A DNA stretch of 52,166 nucleotides, taken from contig VXQO01000135.1 in assembly GCA_009838975.1 (NCBI GenBank), positions 1 to 52,166 on the forward strand. Direction: 5' to 3'. The stretch comes from Gemmatimonadota bacterium (GTDB lineage: Bacteria > Gemmatimonadota > Gemmatimonadetes > Longimicrobiales > Gaopeijiaceae). Under the pieces are notes generated by a model. That model was not told the origin of the DNA and made no database searches. It saw only the letters and a program-made list of their open reading frames with translations. The translations under genes were made by a program, and so were the position numbers. Shown one piece after another: positions 26,746 through 35,681 of the stretch (positions are counted from its first letter, which is position 1; each line of letters starts with the position of its first letter).

Positions 26746-27969
26746 CTACCACTCCGTGATCTGGCCGACGTCGGGGTAGCGACGCTCGGCGGTGATGTAT
26801 CCTGGGCGCTTGAAGCCGAACTCTTCGTCGTCGATGATCCCGTTGTCCTGCCTGTCGGCGGCCACGCGGTCGTAGGTCTCCTGCGGCACGCGTTCACCCC
26901 AGGCGCTCACGGGTCTGGTGACACCGGTCTCTTCATTGCGGATCGGAAACGGCACCGGCTGGCCGTCGGATCCCAGAGCCTGCACCAGCAGGTAGTAGTT
27001 GCGGATGCGCGGGTCGTCGTTGGAAACCCTCCAGACCCCGCCCGTGACCACGATTCGGCTCTCGGCCGCCAAAAGGGCATGAAGCTCTTCGTAGACGCGG
27101 ACCGTCTCGCCGAGGCCATCGGCGTCGCGGGCGGAGAGCTGCCTCTCGGCGGTGGCCCGCAATGCGGCGGCCCGTTCGAGCGCTGCATCCTCGACCGCGG
27201 CGGCGACGACGGCGGCGTGGAGACGGTCGATCTCGGGTCCGTAGGTGAGCAGACGGGCGTGCCGCTGCATGCGTTCGTCGGCGCCGGCCATCTCATCCCG
27301 CGCCAGATCGATTTGCACGGAGGCGCGCTGCGCTTCAGCCCGAAGGTTGCCCAGTTCGGCCCGATCGAGATCGCTTGCCGCGGCGATCCCTAGGCGTGCG
27401 AGCATTTCGTCCGCGCCCGCGAGGAGGCGGCCGGCTTCCCCGATGTCCGCAGACACGGCTTCCGCGTCGACCGCGGGAAGATCCGGCGGCAGGTCGGTTG
27501 CGATCAGCGCGTCGAGCTGATCACGAGCCGTCCCGCTGGTTGCCACCAGGCCCGCCACCTCCCTGCGGAACCCGTCGACCTCACCGGTGAAAGCCCGTTG
27601 CCGTGCCAACTCGACGGCCTCCATGCCCCCCCAGACAAGGGCGGCCACGGCGGCGGTCGGCACCAGGACGCGCCTCGCGATCCAGCCGCGCCTGATGTAG
27701 AGGAGCGCGAGGTGGCGGCGGAGCCCGGGGTGCGCCGGGGTGAAGGCGTAGCGCTGTGAGAGGTACTGGTCCAGCGCCCTCTCGATGGTGCGCGTGCCGA
27801 CCAGGTCGCCCAGCTCCTCGTACATGAGCTGGATTTCGCGGATCGTCGCTTCACGGTCGAAAGCCTCGTGCTCCTCCAGCACGGCCTGTCGCTCGTGAAT
27901 GACCTGCGCGGCGTCCATCACGCGAAGCATCTCGCGCGGCGCCAGTGGTGTTCTTCCGGGTTGTGTCAT
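26746..27969 (-). CDS. DUF6384-like membrane-anchored coiled-coil protein
   Basis: A 407-residue protein. The N-terminal helical domain (PREMLRVMDAAQVIHERQAV, then IREIQLMYEELGDLVG and YAFTPAHPGLRRHLALLYIR) matches what I remember of the DUF6384 family. One membrane segment follows at about 100-117 (VLVPTAAVAALVWGGMEA). Residues about 120-290 are coiled coil. The C-terminal domain (about 300-407) has VTGGVWRVSNDDPRIRNYYL and ends with FKRPGYITAERRYPD. The topology suggests a small cytoplasmic N-domain with the rest outside or the reverse. It immediately precedes the coiled-coil gene and follows DUF418 by 39 bases. The function is undescribed as far as I know. Confidence 0.75.
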   Translation of the reverse strand: MTQPGRTPLAPREMLRVMDAAQVIHERQAVLEEHEAFDREATIREIQLMYEELGDLVGTRTIERALDQYLSQRYAFTPAHPGLRRHLALLYIRRGWIARRVLVPTAAVAALVWGGMEAVELARQRAFTGEVDGFRREVAGLVATSGTARDQLDALIATDLPPDLPAVDAEAVSADIGEAGRLLAGADEMLARLGIAAASDLDRAELGNLRAEAQRASVQIDLARDEMAGADERMQRHARLLTYGPEIDRLHAAVVAAAVEDAALERAAALRATAERQLSARDADGLGETVRVYEELHALLAAESRIVVTGGVWRVSNDDPRIRNYYLLVQALGSDGQPVPFPIRNEETGVTRPVSAWGERVPQETYDRVAADRQDNGIIDDEEFGFKRPGYITAERRYPDVGQITEW

Positions 27970-28008
27970 TGTGACGCGCTCCGTTGCGAATCTGGAGTGA
28001 CCGGTGGC

Positions 28009-29244
28009 TCACACCCTCATGGGCTGCCGCTTCATGTACGTCGCCGAGCGCCACAACCATTCCAGCGGCCCGAAGCGGAAGCGCTTCAGCCACCAGGGCG
28101 ACCAGAGCAGCTGCAGCGCCCAGATGCCGAACACGATGCCCATGCGGCCGGGCGCGGCGACGCGCTCGAAAAGGCCGAGGCCGTGTCCATAGAAAACGAG
28201 TGTGCAGATGACACTCTGGGCGATGTAGTTGGTGAGCGCCATGCGCCCGGTCGCGGCGAGTCGGGCCGTTAGTTCAGGAAGCCGGCTAAACTGAACCATG
28301 AGCATGACGAGGCCGAGGTACCCCAGGAAGACCCCCACCGATCCCACGTAGTTGAACAGGGCTCCCTGGAACATCACGGTCTCGAAGGCGAAGCCCTGGT
28401 CGAGCTTGTACCAGGCTCCGGCCACGGCCAGGGGAAGGCCGGCACCGATCCCGATGACCGCCATGCGCCGGTAGAACGTGGCCGAGCGCGCCGCGGCCAG
28501 GACGCCGAGCTTGTAGAGGCCCATGCCGACCAGCATGAGTCCACCCGCGCGCCACACGAAGAGGCCCAGGAACGCACTTATCTGCAACGTGAAGGCAATG
28601 GGCGCACGGACCGACAGCTGCTCGCCCAGGCCGCCTCGAAAGGCTGCAATCTCGGATTCGAGCACCTCTTGCGGCGGTGCCCACTCCGCGAGTAGTTCCA
28701 GCCGATCCGCCTCTGGCCAGTACGGGATCGACAGGCCGGCCAGGAGCCAGAACGGAACGACGAACGCAACGGCACACCCGCCGATCCACAGCAGCGCGCG
28801 AGCGCCGAGCTTGCGCAGCGGATACAGCAGAAGGCCGCAGAGAGCGTAGGCCACAAGGATGTCGCCGTGCCAGATCAGGTACGCGTGGACCAGGCCGATC
28901 ACCAGTAGCCAGGACTGTCGGCGGTAGTGGAGGCCGGTCCCCGCAACACCGCGGCTCGCCATCCGCTCGCTCATCATCGCGATGCCCGCCCCGAACAGCA
29001 TCGAGAAGATCGAAATGAACTTGGTGTCCGCCAGGATGTACACCGCCGTCCAGATCCACGCCTCCGCACCGTCGAACGCCGCGCCCGACGCGGGGTTCAT
29101 GTAAGCGGACGGCACGCGCGCGAACCCTTGCATGTTGACGATGAGGATGCCCAGAACGGCGAACCCGCGCAGCACGTCGATTGAGGCGATGCGCTCCGGC
29201 GCGGTGACGGGAGTGGCGGGCGGGGCCGACGGCGCTGAGTTCAT
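28009..29244 (-). CDS. DUF418 family membrane protein (YeiB-like)
   Basis: A 411-residue polytopic inner-membrane protein. The N-terminal part has the hallmark RIASIDVLRGFAVLGILIVN and then FISIFSMLFGAGIAMM; the C-terminal DUF418 domain contains AATGRMALTNYIAQSVICTL, FGIWALQLLWSPWWLKRF and FGPLEWLWRS. The family is related to acyltransferase-like membrane proteins and is thought to act in transport or envelope modification, without a settled reaction. It is the first gene of a probable minus-strand unit with the DUF6384-like and coiled-coil genes. Confidence 0.92.
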   Translation of the reverse strand: MNSAPSAPPATPVTAPERIASIDVLRGFAVLGILIVNMQGFARVPSAYMNPASGAAFDGAEAWIWTAVYILADTKFISIFSMLFGAGIAMMSERMASRGVAGTGLHYRRQSWLLVIGLVHAYLIWHGDILVAYALCGLLLYPLRKLGARALLWIGGCAVAFVVPFWLLAGLSIPYWPEADRLELLAEWAPPQEVLESEIAAFRGGLGEQLSVRAPIAFTLQISAFLGLFVWRAGGLMLVGMGLYKLGVLAAARSATFYRRMAVIGIGAGLPLAVAGAWYKLDQGFAFETVMFQGALFNYVGSVGVFLGYLGLVMLMVQFSRLPELTARLAATGRMALTNYIAQSVICTLVFYGHGLGLFERVAAPGRMGIVFGIWALQLLWSPWWLKRFRFGPLEWLWRSATYMKRQPMRV

Positions 29245-29362
29245 GAGGGAGTATCCGTGTTGACCGGCGCGGAGGTCGCGAGCGCAACGGGAGACACCAT
29301 ATCATTCTGGAGCGGCGGCGCCCACCCGCGCCGGGGCCCTGAGCACGACAGGAGTTTGCGAC

Positions 29363-30769
29363 ATGAAGAGAATGAAGAGTCCGAGATTGGGATTGCTGGC
29401 TGCTCTCGCCGCGCTACCTGCGTGCGAAGGAGACGCCCAGCGCGTGCCTGGGCTCACCGCTTTCACGAATGTGAATGTGCTGCCCATGGCCTCGGAGACC
29501 GTGCTGGCCGACCAGACCGTGGTGGTCGCGGACGGCGTGATCGTCGCAGCCGGCCCGGCGTCGGATGTGGAGGTGCCGCGCGGAGCGACCGTGATCGACG
29601 GGTCGGGCCGCTACCTTATGCCCGGCCTGGCCGAGATGCACGCGCACGTGCCGCCTGGTGAGAACCCGCCCCGTGAAGACGTCGAGGACATCCTCTTCCT
29701 CTACGTCGCCAACGGGATCACCTCAATCCGCGGAATGCTCGGGTCGGCCTACCAGATCCCGCTCGCCGACGAAATCGAGCGCGGCGAGGTGCTGGGACCC
29801 AACTTCTACGTGGGCGCGCCGTCGATCAACGGCGGTTCGGCCCCGACCGCGGCCGACGCGGAACGCCTGATCCGGGCCCATGTGGAAGCCGGCTACGATC
29901 TGCAGAAGATCCACCCCGGGGTGCCGCTAGAGGCCTGGGACCACATGGTGGCGGTGGCGCAGGCGGCGGGTCTGACGTATTCGGGACACGTTCCCGCCGA
30001 TGTCGGGCTGGTGCACGCGATCGAGACCGGCATGTCCACCGTCGATCACCTCGACGGCTACATCCAGGCCGTCGCTTCCGACGACGTGCAGGCGCAGGTG
30101 AGCGCGGGCCCGATCAGCCTCGGCGGGCTGGCCCGCGGCTTCGACGAGGCCAAGCTCGAAGAGATCATCCGCATGACGATCGAGCACGACGTCTATGTGG
30201 TGCCGACCCAGTACCTCTGGCGCAACCTGTACGGGGCGCCCGACGCCGGCGCCATGCTCATGCAGCCGGAGATGCGCTACGTGTCGCCCGAGACGCGCGA
30301 CGGTTGGCGGCGGCGCGCGGAAGGCGGAGGCAGCGGACCGCCGGACGAGGTCGCGCTGTACCTGGAACTCCGCGACCGGATCCTGAAAGCGCTGTCGGAC
30401 GCGGGGGCCGGGATCCTGATGGGCACCGATTCGCCCCAGCTCTTCAACGTGCCGGGCTTCGCGCTGCACAGGGAGCTCGCGGTGATGTCCGAGGCCGGGA
30501 TGTCCAACTACGAGATCCTGAAGAGCGGGACGGTCACGGTGGGAGAATACGTGGCCTCGCACCTGGGTCTCGACGGCAACTTCGGGACGGTTGCGCGCGG
30601 ACAGCGTGCCGACCTGGTGCTGCTTGGCTCGAGCCCGCTGGACGAACTGGCCAACCTGTTCGACCGGGTGGGCGTGATGGTGCGCGGGCGGTGGGTGTCC
30701 CGCGAGGAGATCGACGCCGGGCTCGAGGCGCTGGCCGCGAGGCACGCGGGCGGGGGCTCTGGCGCCTAG
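29363..30769 (+). CDS. Exported amidohydrolase-family lipoprotein
   Basis: A 468-residue metal-dependent hydrolase. The signal sequence LGLLAALAALPAC has a lipobox with Cys21. The TIM-barrel metal motifs are HAH at 93-95 (GLAEMHAHVPPG), a Lys in YDLQKIH that may bridge the metals, GHVPADV, DHLDGY and GTDSPQLF near 354. The C-terminus (LKSGTVTVGEYVASHLGLDG, then VARGQRADLVLLGSSPL) is typical of imidazolonepropionase-like amidohydrolases. The substrate is unknown; exported relatives are often called prolidase-like. AGGAG precedes the start. It ends in a palindrome shared with the convergent neighbour. Confidence 0.88.
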   Translation: MKRMKSPRLGLLAALAALPACEGDAQRVPGLTAFTNVNVLPMASETVLADQTVVVADGVIVAAGPASDVEVPRGATVIDGSGRYLMPGLAEMHAHVPPGENPPREDVEDILFLYVANGITSIRGMLGSAYQIPLADEIERGEVLGPNFYVGAPSINGGSAPTAADAERLIRAHVEAGYDLQKIHPGVPLEAWDHMVAVAQAAGLTYSGHVPADVGLVHAIETGMSTVDHLDGYIQAVASDDVQAQVSAGPISLGGLARGFDEAKLEEIIRMTIEHDVYVVPTQYLWRNLYGAPDAGAMLMQPEMRYVSPETRDGWRRRAEGGGSGPPDEVALYLELRDRILKALSDAGAGILMGTDSPQLFNVPGFALHRELAVMSEAGMSNYEILKSGTVTVGEYVASHLGLDGNFGTVARGQRADLVLLGSSPLDELANLFDRVGVMVRGRWVSREEIDAGLEALAARHAGGGSGA

Positions 30770-30781
30770 CAGGCCTGCTAG
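30766..30781. terminator. Perfect 16-bp palindrome joining two convergent stops
   Basis: CTAGCAGGCCTGCTAG is a perfect inverted repeat containing the TAG of the amidohydrolase and the TAG of the minus-strand flavin protein. It could form a compact hairpin in both transcripts; no T-run follows. A bidirectional transcript-end role is inferred from position. Confidence 0.35.
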
Positions 30782-31386
30782 CGTCCCGGAAACGGCACCG
30801 GCAGCGCGTCGAGGCTGAAGGCGCCGGGAAAACCCGCCTCGACCTCCTTCTGCTTGCCGCTCCAGGTCTCGACGTCGATGCGGTAGACGGCGGTGCGCGT
30901 CAGTTCGTCGTCGGTGGTCGGGCGGTAGTGCTCACCCGGCCTCAGGTGCGGTGCGTACTTGTCGAGAAGCATCTGCAGGGCCGCTCTCGCCTCTTCCCGG
31001 TCCTCCACCACCCGCCCTGTCCCGAAGGCCACGACGCCCGCGTATTCCACCGAAAACTCGAGCGCTTCGGGCGCGGGGAGCAGGCGGCCCATCGCCACCG
31101 CACTGAACGCCACCTTTTCGGCCGCTTCGAGATTGGACCGCGTGCGCCCGGTGCGGTGCGTGTGCAGATAGATGCGGCGGTCGCCTTCCGAATCGTCGAA
31201 GACGAAGAGATTGGAGTTGAGGAACGGCTGACCTCCGTCACCCACGGTCGCCAGGAAGCCATACGGCGCACGCTTCAGGAAAGCGGCGGCCCACTCGTCG
31301 TCCTTGCCGCGGTCGCGCCGGCGAATGGTACTCCGCGGATCGCTTCGCCCGGCATTGGTCGCTCCAACTCTGGTATGATCCGACAT
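30778..31386 (-). CDS. Pyridoxamine 5'-phosphate oxidase-family flavin-binding protein
   Basis: A 202-residue protein with a split-barrel flavin-binding fold. Recognisable strands are FLKRAPYGFLATVGDGGQPFLNS, DRRIYLHTHRTGRTRSNLEA, VAFSAVAMG and VEYAGVVAFGTGRVVEDREE. These resemble the NimA/PNPOx-like group that binds FMN, F420 or haem. The actual cofactor and substrate are not determined by what is seen. The gene is divergent from the deaminase-like gene at 31494, with 107 bases between the starts. Confidence 0.85.
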   Translation of the reverse strand: MSDHTRVGATNAGRSDPRSTIRRRDRGKDDEWAAAFLKRAPYGFLATVGDGGQPFLNSNLFVFDDSEGDRRIYLHTHRTGRTRSNLEAAEKVAFSAVAMGRLLPAPEALEFSVEYAGVVAFGTGRVVEDREEARAALQMLLDKYAPHLRPGEHYRPTTDDELTRTAVYRIDVETWSGKQKEVEAGFPGAFSLDALPVPFPGR

Positions 31387-31456
31387 CCCTGACGGCCTGC
31401 TCCTCTCGTGGTTGGCTCCCTGCGTGGCTATGAATGTACCGTAGCGGGGATGATTG

Positions 31457-31486
31457 TTGACTCCGGTCTAATCCGCCAGTTAGGGT
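31457..31486 (+). promoter_or_regulatory. Possible sigma-70-type promoter, near-leaderless
   Basis: TTGACT (31457-31462) and TAGGGT (31481-31486) are separated by 18 bases, with the ATG of the deaminase-like gene seven bases further on. If used, transcription would start at or next to the start codon, giving a leaderless mRNA. No Shine-Dalgarno is visible before this ATG, which agrees. This rests on pattern alone. Confidence 0.3.
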
Positions 31487-31493
31487 TACAGCC

Positions 31494-32939
31494 ATGTACG
31501 AAAGATTTCGTGACAAGTTCGTCCTTGCCGCTCTGGCGCTGACGGGCTGCGTGCCGCCGCAGGAATCCTCGTCCCCGGACGGTCCGCTCCTCATCGACGG
31601 CGGCACGGTCGTCGTCATGGACGAGGCGGGGACGATCCTCGAGGGCGGCGCGGTGCTCGTCGAGGGCGACCGCATCGCCGCCCTCCTCGAGCCCGGCGCG
31701 CCCCGACCCGATGGCGCCACGGTGATCGACGCGACCGGTCACGTCGTCATTCCCGGCCTCGTCAACACGCACGGCCACGCCGCGATGTCGCTGTTGCGCG
31801 GGCTGGCGGACGACATGCCGCTGCTGACCTGGCTAAACGACCACATCTTCCCCGCCGAGGCCGCGCTCGTCGCTCCCGACTTCGTCTACTGGGGCACCCT
31901 GCTCTCATCAGTCGAGATGCTGAAGGGGGGGACGACCACCTTCGCGGACATGTACTACTTCCGCGACGACATGGCGCAAGCCACGGTCGACGCCGGCATC
32001 CGCGCGGTGACCGGCCCTCACGTCATAGGCTTCCCCACGCCGGACTACACCACCCCCGAGGAATCGCTGGCCGACGCGGCCGAGTTCATGGAGCGCTACC
32101 AGGACCACCCGACGGTGGTTCCGGCGGTGGCCGCACACGCCCTGTACACCACGCCGCTCGACGCGGTCGAGGCCGCCTTCCGGCTCGCCGAACGCTACGA
32201 TGCGCCCTTCCAGATCCACGCGGTCGAGGATCCCTCCGAGAACGTGACCGCCCGCGAACTGACCGGCATGGGGGTCATCGAGGCGCTCGGCTCGATCGGC
32301 GCGCTCCGTGCCGGGACGGTGCTCGCCCATTCGATCTACCTGTCCGACGAGGACATCGAGCGCATCGCCGCGAGCGGCGCGGGGATCGCGCACAACCCGC
32401 AGAGCAACATGAAGCTGGGCGTGGCGCGCGCGGCACCGGTCGCGGCGGCGCTGGCGGCGGGCATCCCGGTGGGTCTGGGGACGGACGGGCCGGCCAGCAA
32501 CAACGACCTCGACATGTTCGACGAGATGGATGCCGCCGCGAAGGTCCAGAAGTTCATGCTGGGCGACCCCGCGGCGCTCCCGGCGGAGACCGTCTTTCGC
32601 ATGGCTACCATGGGCGGGGCGCGCGTTCTCAACCTGCACGACGAAATCGGGTCGCTCGAGCCGGGCAAGCGCGCCGACATCGTGCTGGTGGACGTGCGGC
32701 GGCCCGGGCTCACACCGCTGTACCGCGTCTATTCGCACCTCGTTTACGCAGCGCGCGGCAGCGACGTGTCCACGGTGCTGGTGAACGGGCGCGTCGTGGT
32801 GCGCGACCGCGAGATTCTCACCGTCGACGAGGACGAGGTGATGGAGCGGGCACGGGGCTTCGGGGACCGGGTGCGCGAGGTCATGGAGGGCATCGCGGCC
32901 GCCCGCACGGACGACGGAACGCAGGAAGACCGCCAATGA
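31494..32939 (+). CDS. Lipoprotein of the MTA/SAH deaminase-like amidohydrolase family
   Basis: A 481-residue amidohydrolase related to 5-methylthioadenosine/S-adenosylhomocysteine deaminase. It starts with a short signal FVLAALALTGC, a lipobox with Cys19, so it is predicted to be exported and lipid-anchored, which is odd for an enzyme of nucleoside metabolism. The metal and substrate motifs are HGHAAMSLLRGLADDMPLL (His93, His95), FQIHAVEDP, AHNPQSNMKLG and LGTDGPASNNDLDMFDEM. The C-terminus has LEPGKRADIVLVD. Its stop overlaps the BlaI gene by four bases. The true substrate outside the cytoplasm is unknown. Confidence 0.88.
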   Translation: MYERFRDKFVLAALALTGCVPPQESSSPDGPLLIDGGTVVVMDEAGTILEGGAVLVEGDRIAALLEPGAPRPDGATVIDATGHVVIPGLVNTHGHAAMSLLRGLADDMPLLTWLNDHIFPAEAALVAPDFVYWGTLLSSVEMLKGGTTTFADMYYFRDDMAQATVDAGIRAVTGPHVIGFPTPDYTTPEESLADAAEFMERYQDHPTVVPAVAAHALYTTPLDAVEAAFRLAERYDAPFQIHAVEDPSENVTARELTGMGVIEALGSIGALRAGTVLAHSIYLSDEDIERIAASGAGIAHNPQSNMKLGVARAAPVAAALAAGIPVGLGTDGPASNNDLDMFDEMDAAAKVQKFMLGDPAALPAETVFRMATMGGARVLNLHDEIGSLEPGKRADIVLVDVRRPGLTPLYRVYSHLVYAARGSDVSTVLVNGRVVVRDREILTVDEDEVMERARGFGDRVREVMEGIAAARTDDGTQEDRQ

Positions 32940-33352
32940 GCGACCAGCCTCGGCAGGCGGCCCGTAGGCGCTTCACCAACCGCGAACTCGACATCATGAG
33001 CGTGCTGTGGGCCCGCGGCTCCGGAACCGTGGCCGAGGTGCGCGAAACCCTGGACGCCGACGTCGGCTACACGACCGTCCTCAAGATGCTGCAGATCCTC
33101 GAGGACAAGGGCGCCGTGGGCCACGAGCAGGAGGGCCGCGCCTACCGCTACTTTCCGCTCGTCGAGTCCGCGAGCGTCGGTGGGCGCGCAATCGACCGTA
33201 TCGTGAACAGGATCTTCCACGGGTCCGCGGAGATGCTTCTGGCAACTCTCGTGGAGGACCGGCAGTTCACCGAGGAGGAAATCGCGAGGATGCGCTCGAT
33301 CCTCGACCGCGCCGAGCAACGGAAGGACGTGAGGAATCTCCCGTCGGCGTGA
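32936..33352 (+). CDS. BlaI/MecI-family winged-helix repressor
   Basis: A 138-residue DNA-binding repressor. FTNRELDIMSVLWARGSGTVAEV and YTTVLKMLQILEDKGAV form the winged helix typical of BlaI/MecI/CopY, and the C-terminal half (GSAEMLLATLVEDRQFTEEEIARM) is the dimer domain. Partners are usually an M56 BlaR-type protease-sensor encoded next door, but none is seen here. Its start overlaps the deaminase-like gene (ATGA), so it may regulate that operon. Confidence 0.92.
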   Translation: MSDQPRQAARRRFTNRELDIMSVLWARGSGTVAEVRETLDADVGYTTVLKMLQILEDKGAVGHEQEGRAYRYFPLVESASVGGRAIDRIVNRIFHGSAEMLLATLVEDRQFTEEEIARMRSILDRAEQRKDVRNLPSA

Positions 33353-33363
33353 CAGCCGACCCG

Positions 33364-35541
33364 TCACCGCGACCGCCGCCCTTCCTTCCCACCGGCTTCC
33401 GCTTCCAGGAAGTCCTGCGCGAGGCCTGCGTAGCGCTCCGCGCGTTCGCCGTCCCCCTCCGCTACCGCCGCCGCCGCCAGCGCACGCGTCACCAGGTAGT
33501 ACTGGAGCGGGATGTTGGAAGCGGAATCGTCCTGCCAGACGGCGCGGTCAAGAATCCCGCGATAGCTGTAGACCTCGTCGAACAGCCGTGCGGCTCGCTC
33601 GTAGTCGACCCATTCGCCCCCGAACTCGCGCGGCATCCTGCGGTACGAGGGTGGCTGCGGACCGTCGAGCGGCCGCACGTGGAGGCGGGCCGCCAGCCCC
33701 TCGCGCACGGCCCAGCCGCTGAGCCCGAGCGTGGCCATTTCGCCGCCGCTGCTTGCAAAGTAGATCGGACGCTCGGGTGACGAATCGCGGATGATGGCCA
33801 GCGCGATCCGGTGCCCCCTGCCCAGTTGCATCCCCGCGGGATACTGGACGACGGTGCCGCCGATGCGCACGCCGAAGCTGTCCGGAAGCGGACCGTTGCC
33901 GATCAGCGCGATCTGTTCGTCGGTCAGGCTCAGCGCCGCGCGCGGCGGGGGTTCGCGATCCTCGTACACGGATCCCTCCGACGGGACGTAGGGGCGCTGC
34001 CGGTCCGGCGCGGTCAGTTCGCGGATCTGCCGGGGGTACCAGGCGGTGTAGAGGTACTGGATGACGATGACCGTGACGTCCCGGCGAATCCCCTCCACCT
34101 CCTGCAGGTACCAGAGCGGGAAGGTGTCGTTGTCGCCGTTGGTGAACAGCACCCCGTAGGGCTCGACGCTGTTCAGCATGTTGTAGGCGTAGTCTCTCGC
34201 CGCGTAGTCTCCCGCGCGGTTGGCCCAGGCGAGGTTGAGGAAGAATGGCAGCACGGCGACCGCCAGCACCGGCGACGCATTGCGCATGCTGCCCGCACGA
34301 TCCGCCAGCCAGAGCCAGCAGCGAGTCAGCCCGAGTCCCGCCATCACGCCCCACAGCGCAAAGCATGCGATGAAGAAGTAGTCGCGCTCGCGCACCTCGT
34401 GGGCGCGCAGGTCGGTGATCTCCGGAGCCAGCGAATACCCGTACCGGAAGTTCAGGTAGAAGACCAGCCCGAACGACAGCGTCCCCATGAGAACGATGAG
34501 GTACGCCCCGGTTGCCCGGTCCCGTTCCCAGGCCGCCCACAGCCCCGCCAGCCCGAGGCCGAGAAACAGCAGCGTGAAGGGCAGCCTTCGCGGGCTGACC
34601 GGCTCATCGGGGTCCATTCCGCGCGACCACTGCCAGTCGAAGTACTGGAAGAAGTTGTGCAGCTGGTGGGTGAACGGGGCCATCCGTTGGGTGACCGGCG
34701 GCTTGGCGTACTGCTCGCGCCGCAGCGACGACGCAAGCGCGGGACACCCGGTGGCGCCGTTGGTGTAGATGGCGGCCGCCGCCTCGACAAACCCGTCGCA
34801 GAGCGGATCACCCTCGTTGATCACGGGTCGCTGCTCCGCGCGTATCGGCAGGAAGAAGTTGAAGGACAGCCCGACCACAACGGCCAGCACACATCGGCCC
34901 ACAAATGCCGACTGGAAGAGCAGCCGCGCGCGCGTCATCGCGACCACGGTGAGAAACGCCGCCGCCGGCAGCACCGACATGAGGTGGTTGGTCGCGCCGA
35001 GCGCCATCAGGTACACCGAAGCCACCAGCAACCGCTGACCACGCGCATCGCCGGCCGGCAGGTCACGCCAGCGCAACACCAGCCAGCTGACCGCCGCCAC
35101 GATCAGCAGCGACACCGTGTAGACCTTCTCGTTGGCGTTGCTCTGGCTCCAGACGGTGAACGCCGAGGCCCCCAAAAGCACCGCCACGCCCGCACCGATG
35201 AGCGCCGGCCGGCCGGGCCCCCGGAGTTGCACGAGCGTGCGGTGCGCGACGAGGTAGAAGAAGAATGACGCCCCGGCCGAGGTCCCCGCCGCCAGCAGAT
35301 TGATCCTCACGGCAGGCGACAGTCCCAGCGGCGCCAAGAGAAGGGACCAGGTACGGGCCAGTGCGACGAAGAGCGGGTTCCCGGGCGGGTGCGGTATCCC
35401 GAGTATGTAGCCTGTGGCAATATATTCGCTGGTGTCCCACCAGGCCGTCGTCGGCGCGAGCGTCAGGGCGTACAGCACAAACACGCCTGCGCTAGCGCAC
35501 GCGGCGAACCGGTAGGGCGGCCCTGGTGCGTTGCCGGTCAT
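33364..35541 (-). CDS. DUF2723 polytopic membrane protein
   Basis: A 725-residue membrane protein. ATG 35541 with upstream GGAGG fits the start. The N-terminal DUF2723 region contains APTTAWWDTSEYIATGYILG and GIPHPPGNPLFVALARTWSL, a pattern related to membrane glycosyltransferases of the GT-C type (Asp/Glu in the first loop). About ten hydrophobic segments extend to residue 460. The soluble C-terminal part has GVLFTNGDNDTFPLWYLQEV and ends with a helical region. It probably moves a polyprenyl-linked sugar to protein or lipid, by analogy only. Its stop is 12 bases from the convergent BlaI stop. Confidence 0.88.
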   Translation of the reverse strand: MTGNAPGPPYRFAACASAGVFVLYALTLAPTTAWWDTSEYIATGYILGIPHPPGNPLFVALARTWSLLLAPLGLSPAVRINLLAAGTSAGASFFFYLVAHRTLVQLRGPGRPALIGAGVAVLLGASAFTVWSQSNANEKVYTVSLLIVAAVSWLVLRWRDLPAGDARGQRLLVASVYLMALGATNHLMSVLPAAAFLTVVAMTRARLLFQSAFVGRCVLAVVVGLSFNFFLPIRAEQRPVINEGDPLCDGFVEAAAAIYTNGATGCPALASSLRREQYAKPPVTQRMAPFTHQLHNFFQYFDWQWSRGMDPDEPVSPRRLPFTLLFLGLGLAGLWAAWERDRATGAYLIVLMGTLSFGLVFYLNFRYGYSLAPEITDLRAHEVRERDYFFIACFALWGVMAGLGLTRCWLWLADRAGSMRNASPVLAVAVLPFFLNLAWANRAGDYAARDYAYNMLNSVEPYGVLFTNGDNDTFPLWYLQEVEGIRRDVTVIVIQYLYTAWYPRQIRELTAPDRQRPYVPSEGSVYEDREPPPRAALSLTDEQIALIGNGPLPDSFGVRIGGTVVQYPAGMQLGRGHRIALAIIRDSSPERPIYFASSGGEMATLGLSGWAVREGLAARLHVRPLDGPQPPSYRRMPREFGGEWVDYERAARLFDEVYSYRGILDRAVWQDDSASNIPLQYYLVTRALAAAAVAEGDGERAERYAGLAQDFLEAEAGGKEGRRSR

Positions 35542-35681
35542 GCCTCCACTCTCGTTGCGGCCCCCCGGGTTGGCAAGCTGTCTGACCGCCGCCTTCAGGA
35601 GCCCGTGGACAAACCCCCACGGCATTCGAGCGGCGATGCATCCGGGCGGGTTTATCCACGGACTCCACGGAAAAGCCTTCC

